Below are positions 15,302 to 23,713 of a stretch of 64,000 nt of DNA, piece by piece (position 1 is the first letter of the stretch; each line of letters begins with the position of its first letter). The notes beneath the pieces were generated by a model. That model searched no databases. It worked only from the letters and a program-made list of their open reading frames with translations, and had not been told where the DNA came from. The DNA comes from JAGPCK01 sp041675505. GTDB taxonomy: Bacteria > Bacteroidota > Bacteroidia > UKL13-3. Location: contig JBAYTR010000011.1 of assembly GCA_041675505.1 (NCBI GenBank), forward strand, positions 1 to 64,000, read 5' to 3'. Made by a program: the position numbers and the translations under genes.

Positions 15302-17941
15302 TTACTGCAACACCACCTTTTTCACCTGTTTGGTTCCGTCAGCAGCGGTGATGGATAGGAAGAAGATGCCTTTGAGCTTTGGTGCGTTTAGTTCCATCAG
15401 GTGGATGTCTTCAGTCATCTTGGCGCTGTATACTACATCACCTTGTGTGGTGGTAAGTTGTAAGTTTGTGCCGGCTTTTCCTGTTACCATTACATTACCG
15501 GTGGAAGGGTTGGGGTACACTAGGTAGATAAGTGTTTCACTCGTTTGATGGTCTTGTACTGCAATGGTTTTTGAATACTCGTATTTGCCGTTAAAATCAA
15601 TTTGTTTAATGCGGTAATAGAGGGGAGAAGCAGATGCAAATTCTTGCGACAACTCATCGCTGAATTGATAGTGCTGAGGCTGTAGTGTAGTGCCATGCCC
15701 TTTCACATTACCCGCTGTTTCAAAAGTAAGGTTATCAATGGAGCGTTGCACCTCAAAATAGTTATTCTCTGTTTCAGTGGCTGTGCTCCATATTAGTCTA
15801 ACGGTATTTTCTATGCGACTGCCTGAAAAACTGAGCCATTGCACAGGTAAAATGCTGGCATCTTCAAAGGTGGCGAGGTAAGGGTTTACTTTACCATCCA
15901 TTGTGGTAAAGTCGCCACCTGCATACAGTTTACCTACAGTAAATGTGATTATATTTACAAAGCCATTTGAACTCGGATTCCATGTCGTAGCGCTGCCTGT
16001 TGACGCATTTAACGCAGCAATTTGGTTTCTTGTTTGTCCGCCAATGGTAGTGAATTGCCCACCGGCATACACCGTACTTCCTGAAACACCTATTGCACGA
16101 ACAACATTATTCGCATTAGGGTTCCATGTCGTAGCGTTTCCTGTAGACGTATCCAAAGCCGCGATGTAGTTTCGTGTTTGTCCCCCAATTGTAGTAAAGT
16201 TACCACAGGCAAGGAGTGTATTTCCATTTATTAATAGTTCCTGTACAAAGTTATTGGCAGTTGGATTCGAAGATTTAGCATTACCTGTAGACGTATCCAA
16301 AGCCGCGATGTAGTTGCGTGTTTGTCCTCCAATGGTAGTGAATTGCCCTCCAACGAAAAAAGTATTTCCTGAAATCGCTATTGTATTAACAACATTATTC
16401 GAATTTGGGTTCCATGAGGTAGCGTTGCCTGTTGTCGCATCCAAAGCCGCAATGCGATTTCGTGTTTGCCCTCCGATGGAAGTGAATGCCCCTCCGACAT
16501 ACACTGTACTTCCTGAAATCGCGATGGTATATATAGGGTTGTCCGCAGTTGGATTCCATGCAGTGGCATTGCCTGTAGAGGCATCCAAAGCAGCAATACA
16601 AAGTCTTGTTTGCCCGCCTATGGAAGTGAAGTTACCTCCGGCATACACCGTACTTCCCGATACAGCAATTGCTTGTACAATGTTACCTGCATTTGGATTC
16701 CAAGAAGTGGGTGTGCCTGTTGCTGCATTTAAAACAGCAATCCTGTTTCTGACTTGTCCACCTATGGAAGTGAAATCTCCTCCGATATATATTGTACTTC
16801 CTGAAATAGTGATGGTTCTTACATCGCCACTCGCATCAGGATTCCAAGTGGTTGCATTTCCGCTGGTGGTATCCAGCGCAGCAATTCTGTTTCGTGTTTG
16901 TCCGCCAATGGAAGTGAATTGCCCTCCGATATATACTATACTTCCTGAAATTGCAATGGAGTAAGCTATGTCATTTGCATTGGGATTCCAGGTAGTGGCA
17001 TTTCCGGTGGTTGCATCCAAAGCAGCAATTCTGTTTCTGCTTTGCCCTCCAATGGTAGTGAAGCTACCAACTGTATACAGTGTATTTCCTGAAACAGCAA
17101 TTGCATTTACAGTGAAATTAGCATTCGGATTCCAAGTGGTGGCGTTGCCTGTTGACATATTCAACGCTGCAATACTGTTTCTGCTTTGCCCTCCAATGGT
17201 AGTAAATGCGCCACCTGCGTATAATGTACTTCCTGAAATAGTGATGGTATTTACACTGCTACTAGCATTTGGATTCCATGTGGTAGCAGAACCTGTTGAC
17301 GCACTCAACGCAGCAATTCGGTTTCTTGTTTGTCCGCCTATGGTAGTGAAATCCCCTCCAACATACACAGTACTTCCTGAGACAGCAATTGAATATACAC
17401 TACTCATATTTGCATTTGGATTCCATGTTGTAGCGTTGCCCGTTGACGTATTCAACGCAGCAATTCTGTTTCTGTTTTGCCCTCCAATGTTAGTAAATGT
17501 TCCACCTGCATATAATGTACTACCTGAAATAGCAATTGAATATACAAAACTATTTGCATTTGGATTCCAGGCTGTTACCTGCCCGCTGCTGTTGAGGTGT
17601 GCCAATCGATTTCGGATACTATCACCAACCTGAGTGAACGTACCACCTATATAAAATCCTCCATTACCGTCAGGTACAGCAGTGTGTATTCTCCCATTTG
17701 GTTTTGCAAATGCAAGGTTAGGGTTACCGGAAGAGCTATCAATAGCAGCACCTTGGCCTGTGTTTGGTCCAATATAGGTGAAATCCCCACCAATGTATAG
17801 CAGATTGTTCACGGTGTCGCTCACCATAGCGTTCACAATACCGTTAGTTACCCAACGATTGTTTAGTAACTGCGGGCTTTGTGCAAAGGAGAAAAAAGTG
17901 CCGAGCAGAAGTGCAGAAGAAGCAATAATTTTTCGCATCAT
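15302..17941 (-). CDS. Secreted WNPN-repeat propeller-like protein with type IX sorting tail (paralogue B)
   Basis: 879 aa with a signal peptide (MMRKIIASSALLLGTFFSFAQ). It has the same plan as its downstream neighbour: 14 units of about 48 aa with twelve WNPN-like motifs, a Fn3-like domain, and a type A sorting tail (YPNPSTGNVMVTG .. VKKVVLQ). The repeat regions of the two genes have diverged, but the DNA coding for the Fn3-like domain is almost identical, implying recent duplication or gene conversion. The gap between the genes is 49 bp with an AT-only hairpin. Both probably share one transcript. A surface, adhesion-like role is inference only. Confidence 0.88.
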   Translation of the reverse strand: MMRKIIASSALLLGTFFSFAQSPQLLNNRWVTNGIVNAMVSDTVNNLLYIGGDFTYIGPNTGQGAAIDSSSGNPNLAFAKPNGRIHTAVPDGNGGFYIGGTFTQVGDSIRNRLAHLNSSGQVTAWNPNANSFVYSIAISGSTLYAGGTFTNIGGQNRNRIAALNTSTGNATTWNPNANMSSVYSIAVSGSTVYVGGDFTTIGGQTRNRIAALSASTGSATTWNPNASSSVNTITISGSTLYAGGAFTTIGGQSRNSIAALNMSTGNATTWNPNANFTVNAIAVSGNTLYTVGSFTTIGGQSRNRIAALDATTGNATTWNPNANDIAYSIAISGSIVYIGGQFTSIGGQTRNRIAALDTTSGNATTWNPDASGDVRTITISGSTIYIGGDFTSIGGQVRNRIAVLNAATGTPTSWNPNAGNIVQAIAVSGSTVYAGGNFTSIGGQTRLCIAALDASTGNATAWNPTADNPIYTIAISGSTVYVGGAFTSIGGQTRNRIAALDATTGNATSWNPNSNNVVNTIAISGNTFFVGGQFTTIGGQTRNYIAALDTSTGNAKSSNPTANNFVQELLINGNTLLACGNFTTIGGQTRNYIAALDTSTGNATTWNPNANNVVRAIGVSGSTVYAGGQFTTIGGQTRNQIAALNASTGSATTWNPSSNGFVNIITFTVGKLYAGGDFTTMDGKVNPYLATFEDASILPVQWLSFSGSRIENTVRLIWSTATETENNYFEVQRSIDNLTFETAGNVKGHGTTLQPQHYQFSDELSQEFASASPLYYRIKQIDFNGKYEYSKTIAVQDHQTSETLIYLVYPNPSTGNVMVTGKAGTNLQLTTTQGDVVYSAKMTEDIHLMELNAPKLKGIFFLSITAADGTKQVKKVVLQ
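15890..17830 (-). repeat. 144-bp tandem coding repeat array, paralogue B
   Basis: The same 144-bp period and words as in paralogue A. One unit near 17405 carries an extra residue (NANMSS) and one near 16265 has the tryptophan replaced by serine (SSNPTAN), so the array tolerates small indels and core changes. Confidence 0.8.
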
Positions 17942-18073
17942 GCAAAATGCATCATTTTCAGAAATTATGCAACCATTTTTCTAAACTCAGAAGAGCGATT
18001 CATGCAGTGAGCCATATGCACGTTTTTGATAGAGAAGCATTCTCCGTCAATGAAATAGTACAGGTCACTGTGA

Positions 18074-19009
18074 TTACTTCTTTCTCAAAATCAAAATACT
18101 GGTAGAGGGGTTGTTGCGCTTTTTGAGTTTAGCGGCTAAGGCTTCATCTGTTCGGTAGTTGTAAGCGGTAAGAAAGGCGAGGTGTTTTTCCACTACTTCA
18201 AAGCCGGCTTGTTCTACCATTTTGATAACTTCATCATCATTGTGAAAGAGATACAAATGATCAACCGATTCCATGTTGATGGAGGCGGTTAGGAAAAATA
18301 ATCCTCCGTTGTCCAGGGCCAGGTAGGCTTGCTTTAAAAGTTCCTGAGGTTGTGGTAAATGTTCCAGCACCTCAGCGCAAATCATGGCCGCATTGTTTTT
18401 TACCGGAATATCCAACGTAGCATCAGCAATAATGACCTCCGGTTGTTTCACCTGCATTTGTACCGATACTTTGGCAGTAACTGCTACAGCCACCGGACTG
18501 ATGTCAACGCCCGTAGCCTTAAGAGCAGGGTTATTTTGCAGGGCAAGTCCGCTGAGCATGCCGTGGCCTATACCTATTTCACAGAGAGAGCCCTGTGTAT
18601 TTTTAATCAACGGCAGGTAATGTTGCACCAGTACCCTGAGAATTTCATAGTAGTTGCTGGAAAACAGGTAGCTGAACAGCAGCGCAGGGTAGTAGGTATG
18701 TGTCATGTAACTCTCGTTCTGGTACACTTCACGATTTACCTCATCATAATCCTGATGCGCGTAAGTACTGTTAAGGTTGCGGGCAAAGTCGAGCTGCTTT
18801 TGTTTAAAAGTATCGCAAAAGCGAATGTACCCTTTCAAGGCTTCGTCCAGTTGTTCAGGGGTAGGACATAAGCCCTGAATGATGGAAGCAGGATAAGCTG
18901 CTACATCATAATATTCAGGGTTATTGGTAACAAGGCTGTTCACCATAACATCCAGTTCAGGGTATAATGCAACTAACTTTTCCCTGCATTGATTGATAAA
19001 TGTTTTCAT
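18074..19009 (-). CDS. Class I SAM-dependent methyltransferase of the FkbH/MBOAT operon
   Basis: 311 aa. A Rossmann methyltransferase domain spans about 138-260. Motif I is LCEIGIGHG (142-150), the acidic end of strand 2 is GVDISPVAVA, and the post-motif segment is AEVLEHLPQPQELL. The N-terminal 135 residues are helical and unlike common methyltransferases. The acceptor is unknown. It is the last gene of a five-gene operon, 20 bp after the SGNH gene, so it may methylate the acyl group carried by the ACP or the final glycan. FkbG-type O-methyltransferases play the first role in methoxymalonyl pathways, but homology to FkbG cannot be asserted here. Confidence 0.85.
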   Translation of the reverse strand: MKTFINQCREKLVALYPELDVMVNSLVTNNPEYYDVAAYPASIIQGLCPTPEQLDEALKGYIRFCDTFKQKQLDFARNLNSTYAHQDYDEVNREVYQNESYMTHTYYPALLFSYLFSSNYYEILRVLVQHYLPLIKNTQGSLCEIGIGHGMLSGLALQNNPALKATGVDISPVAVAVTAKVSVQMQVKQPEVIIADATLDIPVKNNAAMICAEVLEHLPQPQELLKQAYLALDNGGLFFLTASINMESVDHLYLFHNDDEVIKMVEQAGFEVVEKHLAFLTAYNYRTDEALAAKLKKRNNPSTSILILRKK

Positions 19010-19029
19010 GATGAACAGCCTTTAAATGA

Positions 19030-20082
19030 TTATTTAGTTGTGTTAGCAGCGTTTTGCTCAAGTATAGCGTAGAATTTTTTCTCCAGTTCAGTTGGTTGAA
19101 CTTTGTCTTTGTTTCTGCTATAGCGCATGCGGTGAGTAAAGTACTGGTCGGCAATATCATCACCGGTTGATTGTAGAAGGATAATATCAGGCTCAGTATA
19201 TTTTACTTTTTCGGTCCAAATGCTCAGGTAGTCATCAATAGAGAAACCCCAGTTGGATGCATTAATAATTTCTTTGTCAGCATAACGGGCCTGTAATAAA
19301 CCGGTACCTGTTTTTTCGTTGTCGAGGAAAGGAAAGAAGAAACCGGAGTCACCGATAAGCAACACACGTTGTTTCTTTTTAGGGAATTTTAAATCGTAAT
19401 CCATACGCAAACCCTGTGAGTTAATTTTAAGGCGGTAAGGCAGGTTTTTGCCACCATCTTCTATTTTATTCAGGTTAGGCTCAAAATCGCCAAATGTAGC
19501 CGGGCGCTCAGCATCAGTATATGTTTTATCTGACTTTACTGAACTGAATTTGTCAATCTGTTTTGCCATAGCCTCAGCTACTACACGGGCACCTTCTTTG
19601 TTTAAGTGACCATCAACAGGGTAATACGTAAGTTCTTCAGGTTTGTGACCAATGAACAGGTTAGAGCAATCTAAGAACTCAACATTGTTCTCTTTGCACA
19701 ATTGAATAATATACTTTTTTCCTTCCCGCTGAATGATTGTTTCGGCATTTCCCACTTCTGTAGTGAGCCAGCAGAAAACCATTTTGGCGTTGGTAGCTTT
19801 TACTTCTGATACAAATTTCAGAAAGTTGTCTTTGTAACGTGATTTTAACTCGGTAAGCATTTCGACAGCTACCGGGTCTTTGGTATTGTACAACTCTTCT
19901 CGCGGGATAATTTCATAGTTTACTGCTTCTTCCTGTACAGCGCTTGCCGCACTCATATCCACCTGCTGTGTGGTGACTACTTCGCTTACAGCACTGTTTT
20001 TGTCCTGACTTTTGTTAAAAAAGAACCAGGCCAATCCGCCTATAATTACTAAGGCAAAAATGATTCTAACTCCGAGTTTCAT
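19030..20082 (-). CDS. AlgJ/AlgX-like SGNH acyltransferase, membrane-anchored
   Basis: 350 aa. An N-terminal transmembrane anchor (about 5-22) puts the rest in the periplasm. The SGNH triad order is inverted: Asp157-x-His159 (YYPVDGHLNKEG) comes before Ser246 (LLIGDSGFFF). Ordinary GDSL hydrolases have Ser first. The D-x-H before S order is that of the alginate acetyltransferases AlgX and AlgJ. The segment before GDS, PYRLKINSQGLR, is also typical. It probably takes an acyl group from the MBOAT partner and transfers it to an extracytoplasmic glycan. It lies 14 bp after the MBOAT gene. Confidence 0.82.
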   Translation of the reverse strand: MKLGVRIIFALVIIGGLAWFFFNKSQDKNSAVSEVVTTQQVDMSAASAVQEEAVNYEIIPREELYNTKDPVAVEMLTELKSRYKDNFLKFVSEVKATNAKMVFCWLTTEVGNAETIIQREGKKYIIQLCKENNVEFLDCSNLFIGHKPEELTYYPVDGHLNKEGARVVAEAMAKQIDKFSSVKSDKTYTDAERPATFGDFEPNLNKIEDGGKNLPYRLKINSQGLRMDYDLKFPKKKQRVLLIGDSGFFFPFLDNEKTGTGLLQARYADKEIINASNWGFSIDDYLSIWTEKVKYTEPDIILLQSTGDDIADQYFTHRMRYSRNKDKVQPTELEKKFYAILEQNAANTTK

Positions 20083-20096
20083 GTGTATGTTATTAT

Positions 20097-21629
20097 TTAG
20101 AATTGAAAGTAAATGAATTCGTTTTGGTTATTCAAATTATCTGACGAAAAAATGAGCACAATAAGTGCAGCATAAATTGTCCAGCGTAACATGTAATTGA
20201 GGTTGCCTATGGAAAGACCATACTCTTTTTCCCGTTGAAACCACTCAATGCCAAACATAAGAAAAGCCCATCCCAGTGCAGCCTGAGCGGTGTGGTCAAG
20301 TGAGGGAAGTGTGAATAAACTTACTGAAGCCATTTGAGCAAGCAAGCCTCCCAGGTGTTCTAAACTGGTTGCCCTGAATACCAATTGACCGAAAGTCCAG
20401 AACATAAAAACAAGCAGGCCGCTTAAAACGGAATAAAGTACAGGATTAAATTGTTTAGCCCACTTCTTTCGCTTCTTTTTGGTGAGTACCTCATAACCCA
20501 GTGCTAAACCGTGCAGCAAGCCCCATAACACAGAGGGCCAGTTGGCACCGTGCCATAAGCCACTTAATGTAAAGCTGATGATGGCTGCGTATACTATGCC
20601 CCACAAACCCCAATCGCGTTTTTGAAAAGAGATGGGGGTATACAGGTAATCGGTTATCCAGCTGGTAAGGGAGATGTGCCATTTGCGCCAAAAGTCGGTC
20701 ATGCTGGTAGAAAAGAAAGGAAAGTTAAAGTTCCTTAATAAATCAAATCCCAAAAGTTTGGCTGTGCCTAAAGCAATGTCTGAATAACCGGAGAAGTCGC
20801 AATACATCTGAATGGTGAACATGATGCCCGCCATAACAATGTTACTTCCGCTTTGATCCTCATACTGCATAAATACATAGTTCACATATTTAGCTGCTGA
20901 ATCAGCAATTACCAGTTTTTTGAAGAAGCCCCAGAGTATTTGTCTGATGCCGTCTTCCATACGCTCAGCACTGAAACTACGGCTATTGGTAAATTGCGGT
21001 AACAAATGCCCTGCACGTTCAATAGGTCCGGCTACCAGTTGCGGAAAAAAGGCTACATGGGTAATGAAATCAATATAGTTGGTAGCTGCTGCATAACTTT
21101 TTTGATAGACATCAAACGTGTAACCTAATATGTGAAAGGTAAAGAAACTGATGGCCAAAGGAAGTATAATGTGCTCAGGCCGGAAAGCAATTTGCCAGCC
21201 TGCAGTATTGGCAATATCGACAAACGATTGAGCAAAAAAGTTCATGTACTTGAAGTAACACAGTATACCCAAATGTACCACCGCACTCAACACCATCAGC
21301 CATTTGCGGCTGTTTTGTTTTTCTGTTTTCTCAATTACTTTGGCCATCAGGTAAGCAAAGGTGGAACTGAGCCACAACAGTAGCAGTAGTTTAATTACCT
21401 CTGTTTGATGAGAGGCCACTGCGGTTGTCATCTCCTGCCAGGCTTCGCTGAATCTACCACCTAAAATAAGTTTAGGAATGTTAGTTCTGGGAATAGCGGC
21501 AGCACAGTAAAAAAAGTAGCTGGCGAGTAAAAGAAAGACATTTTGTGCTTTGCGGCTGCTCTTTAGCGACCAGTAAACCGCCCAAGCAAAAAGGAAAAAT
21601 ACAAGAAAGGCGAGTGACGTAAAAACCAT
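20097..21629 (-). CDS. MBOAT-family membrane O-acyltransferase (AlgI/DltB-like)
   Basis: 510 aa with about 11 hydrophobic segments. MBOAT hallmarks are present: FFPQLVAGPIERA (194-206), FWRKWHISLTSWITDYLY with His318, and SGLWHGANW with the invariant His360, followed by GLLHG (His373). AlgI and DltB move an acyl group from a cytoplasmic donor across the inner membrane to a periplasmic SGNH-type partner. DltB takes it from the carrier DltC, and an ACP gene lies 7 bp upstream here, so a carrier-bound donor is likely. Confidence 0.93.
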   Translation of the reverse strand: MVFTSLAFLVFFLFAWAVYWSLKSSRKAQNVFLLLASYFFYCAAAIPRTNIPKLILGGRFSEAWQEMTTAVASHQTEVIKLLLLLWLSSTFAYLMAKVIEKTEKQNSRKWLMVLSAVVHLGILCYFKYMNFFAQSFVDIANTAGWQIAFRPEHIILPLAISFFTFHILGYTFDVYQKSYAAATNYIDFITHVAFFPQLVAGPIERAGHLLPQFTNSRSFSAERMEDGIRQILWGFFKKLVIADSAAKYVNYVFMQYEDQSGSNIVMAGIMFTIQMYCDFSGYSDIALGTAKLLGFDLLRNFNFPFFSTSMTDFWRKWHISLTSWITDYLYTPISFQKRDWGLWGIVYAAIISFTLSGLWHGANWPSVLWGLLHGLALGYEVLTKKKRKKWAKQFNPVLYSVLSGLLVFMFWTFGQLVFRATSLEHLGGLLAQMASVSLFTLPSLDHTAQAALGWAFLMFGIEWFQREKEYGLSIGNLNYMLRWTIYAALIVLIFSSDNLNNQNEFIYFQF

Positions 21630-21636
21630 GAATTAC

Positions 21637-21876
21637 TTATATCTTAGAAAGAATGGAATCCACCATTTCACCTACATTTTTAAAGGACTGAATTTCTATC
21701 AACGTAAAACGGAATCCGTATTTTCTTTCAATAGCAGCAATAATCTGGATGTGGTTAAGAGAATCCCAGCCTTCCACTTCTTTGGCGGTGGTAGAAGGGG
21801 TGAGGTTCACGGTACCTTCGTCTATAACTTCTTCAAACAGTACGTTCAATTCGCTGATGAGTTGTTCTGATGTCAT
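21637..21876 (-). CDS. Acyl carrier protein dedicated to the FkbH/MBOAT operon
   Basis: 79 aa. A four-helix ACP fold with the phosphopantetheine attachment site Ser39 in GWDSLNHIQII. It diverges from fatty-acid AcpP, which has the DSLD motif, and resembles the discrete ACPs found with FkbH enzymes. Its ATG overlaps the FkbH stop (ATGA, 4 bp), showing tight coupling. It is the predicted acceptor for the acyl group made by FkbH and donor to the MBOAT protein. Confidence 0.92.
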   Translation of the reverse strand: MTSEQLISELNVLFEEVIDEGTVNLTPSTTAKEVEGWDSLNHIQIIAAIERKYGFRFTLIEIQSFKNVGEMVDSILSKI

Positions 21877-23603
21877 ATCTTTTTTTCAATAAATGTTTTT
21901 AAGGGAGTGTATTCAGTGATGTTCAATGTCCAGTAATTATCAGTACATGTAAATCCTAAATCAGCATAGTGGTTTTCAACTATACCATTTTTAGGTGTTG
22001 GGAGGTATTCCCCTTTTAATACTGTGCAACCGACTTTTTTTGCTGTATCAACAATGGTGTTGAGTGTGAAATTTTCCATACCACGTTTTAATACACGGCA
22101 ACTCATAATCCAGTTGTTGATGAACATTTCTTTGCCTTGTTGTTGTAACATAATGATGGCAATTAAACCGTGATCGCCATACTTATCAGCCAGATGAAAG
22201 TTGAGAATACTGTTGTTGTTGTCTTTGGAAAACTGCAGCATTTCTTCTTCCGTAAAACGTTCAGTTCTCAGGTTAAACTGGTTGGAGCGTTGAGTAAGCT
22301 GCGCTACTCGTGGCAGGTTAAAATCTGTGAGTCCTTCTACGGTGGCTACCATATCAAGACTTTTCAGGTATTCGTCTTCATTCTCAAAATACTGTTGAGC
22401 TGCCACACGTTTGGCTTCCTGTCGGTATTGGTGTGTACGTATTTCGTCATTGTCTGATACGCTGGCGGTTTCAAACAGATTTAGCGAGAGCAGGTAATCG
22501 AGGTACAGCGAAGGGTCTTCAGGCAATTCAGGAACGGTAACTGCCGGTAGGTTTTCCTTGACCATGTTGCGTTCAAACGGATTATCGTCAACAAACACCA
22601 TGGAGTCAAAACCAATATTGAGTATCTCTTGTATGCGCTGAATGTTCTTTACTTTATTGTCCCAGTTGGCCATAAATACGGAGATGTCTTCCATGCGCAA
22701 CACCATATCAGGATGTTTCTCGAATGGCTCCATGGCAATGTGTTCAGTATTTTTACTGGCCACACATAAAATGATTCCCCTGTTTTTTAATTCTTTGGCC
22801 CATTGCTGCAATTGGGTAAAAGCTTTACCGGCTCCAAGTCCGCCTACTTGAATATTGTTGAGACCGTCATCGCCAATTATGCCACCCCAAACGGTGTTAT
22901 CTAAATCAAGTATCAAACATTTTTTGAATGTGCCTTCAATGGCCGAGATACTGTCCATAGTAAGCTTGGCTACTGCGGGCAATATTTCCGTACCCAGTAC
23001 CATATCGGTTTGTATGTAAACTTTGGGGTCTATCATGGCAGCTTGTCCGTAGCGGCTTTGCACACTGAGTAAGTCAATCACAAACATATTTTTATGTTGT
23101 GAGGCTACCTCGGTTAAGCGCGCATTGAGCAAGCGTAATTGGGCAGGGAAGGAGCGGGAATAATTAGTAGCAAAGTTGCCGAATACACCGTCATTGCAGT
23201 CGGTAAAGTTGTAGTAGATAAGTTTGGCACCGTTGCGTTGAGCGGCTTCAGCATAATCTCCTATTTGTTGCAAGTGGTGTTGAGCAAAATCACCACGTTC
23301 AGCTAAAGGGGTATGGTAAAAGTGCTTTTGCAGGTGCTGTGTGCTTTCAAAAAGGATAATGTATTTTGCTTTGAAGTCATTTAACTCAGAGGCCGGGTTA
23401 AATACCTGTAAGCCTATCTGGTTGTAGGGTGCTTCGTACAAATCAAGCTTTACCCCCTGCAATGCTGCATATCCCTGAAGCGCAGTACATAAAAACTGAG
23501 AGGCAGAGTCGGCAGCCAAAGCCACACGAATGGTTTTGGTGGCGGGAAGGTTTTGTTTAACTGCCTTCTTCAGTTGGTTAAAGTCGGGTAGTGTAGGATG
23601 CAT
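21873..23603 (-). CDS. FkbH-like HAD-IIIC enzyme (acyl-ACP loading)
   Basis: 576 aa from the ATG at 23603; an upstream TTG at 23672 is less likely. The N-terminal part (about 25-220) is an SGNH-like domain. The HAD core follows with Asp233 and Asp235 in LILDLDNTVWGGIIGDDG and FVDDNPFERNMV as the later motif. A C-terminal GNAT-like region ends the protein (about 440-576). Characterised FkbH proteins dephosphorylate 1,3-bisphosphoglycerate and load the glyceryl group onto an ACP. That substrate is inferred here, not shown. First gene of the operon. Confidence 0.88.
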   Translation of the reverse strand: MHPTLPDFNQLKKAVKQNLPATKTIRVALAADSASQFLCTALQGYAALQGVKLDLYEAPYNQIGLQVFNPASELNDFKAKYIILFESTQHLQKHFYHTPLAERGDFAQHHLQQIGDYAEAAQRNGAKLIYYNFTDCNDGVFGNFATNYSRSFPAQLRLLNARLTEVASQHKNMFVIDLLSVQSRYGQAAMIDPKVYIQTDMVLGTEILPAVAKLTMDSISAIEGTFKKCLILDLDNTVWGGIIGDDGLNNIQVGGLGAGKAFTQLQQWAKELKNRGIILCVASKNTEHIAMEPFEKHPDMVLRMEDISVFMANWDNKVKNIQRIQEILNIGFDSMVFVDDNPFERNMVKENLPAVTVPELPEDPSLYLDYLLSLNLFETASVSDNDEIRTHQYRQEAKRVAAQQYFENEDEYLKSLDMVATVEGLTDFNLPRVAQLTQRSNQFNLRTERFTEEEMLQFSKDNNNSILNFHLADKYGDHGLIAIIMLQQQGKEMFINNWIMSCRVLKRGMENFTLNTIVDTAKKVGCTVLKGEYLPTPKNGIVENHYADLGFTCTDNYWTLNITEYTPLKTFIEKKI

Positions 23604-23645
23604 TGGTTTATTGCAGGCAATATAAACACGATGCGGAAGTATTGC

Positions 23646-23672
23646 CAAATTATTTGTCGACTTAAGCGACAA
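23646..23672 (-). promoter_or_regulatory. Possible promoter of the FkbH operon
   Basis: On the minus strand, TTG (23672-23670), 17 bp, then TAATTTG (23652-23646), which is one base short of TAnnTTTG. It is 43 bp before the ATG at 23603. It is the best candidate seen in the 110-bp gap but a poor match. Confidence 0.25.
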
Positions 23673-23713
23673 TAATCGGTATGAGAAAAATCAGTTATGG
23701 AAAAGCGGATTTT

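Noticed and set aside
16314..17633. Two long plus-strand frames (16314-16964 and 16968-17633) over paralogue B
   Set aside because: They are antisense shadows kept open by the 144-bp coding repeats. No start signals and no recognisable protein.
12613..17941. Possible CRISPR array in the periodic DNA
   Set aside because: The period is 144 bp, in frame with a 48-aa protein unit, and repeats grade into one another without spacers.
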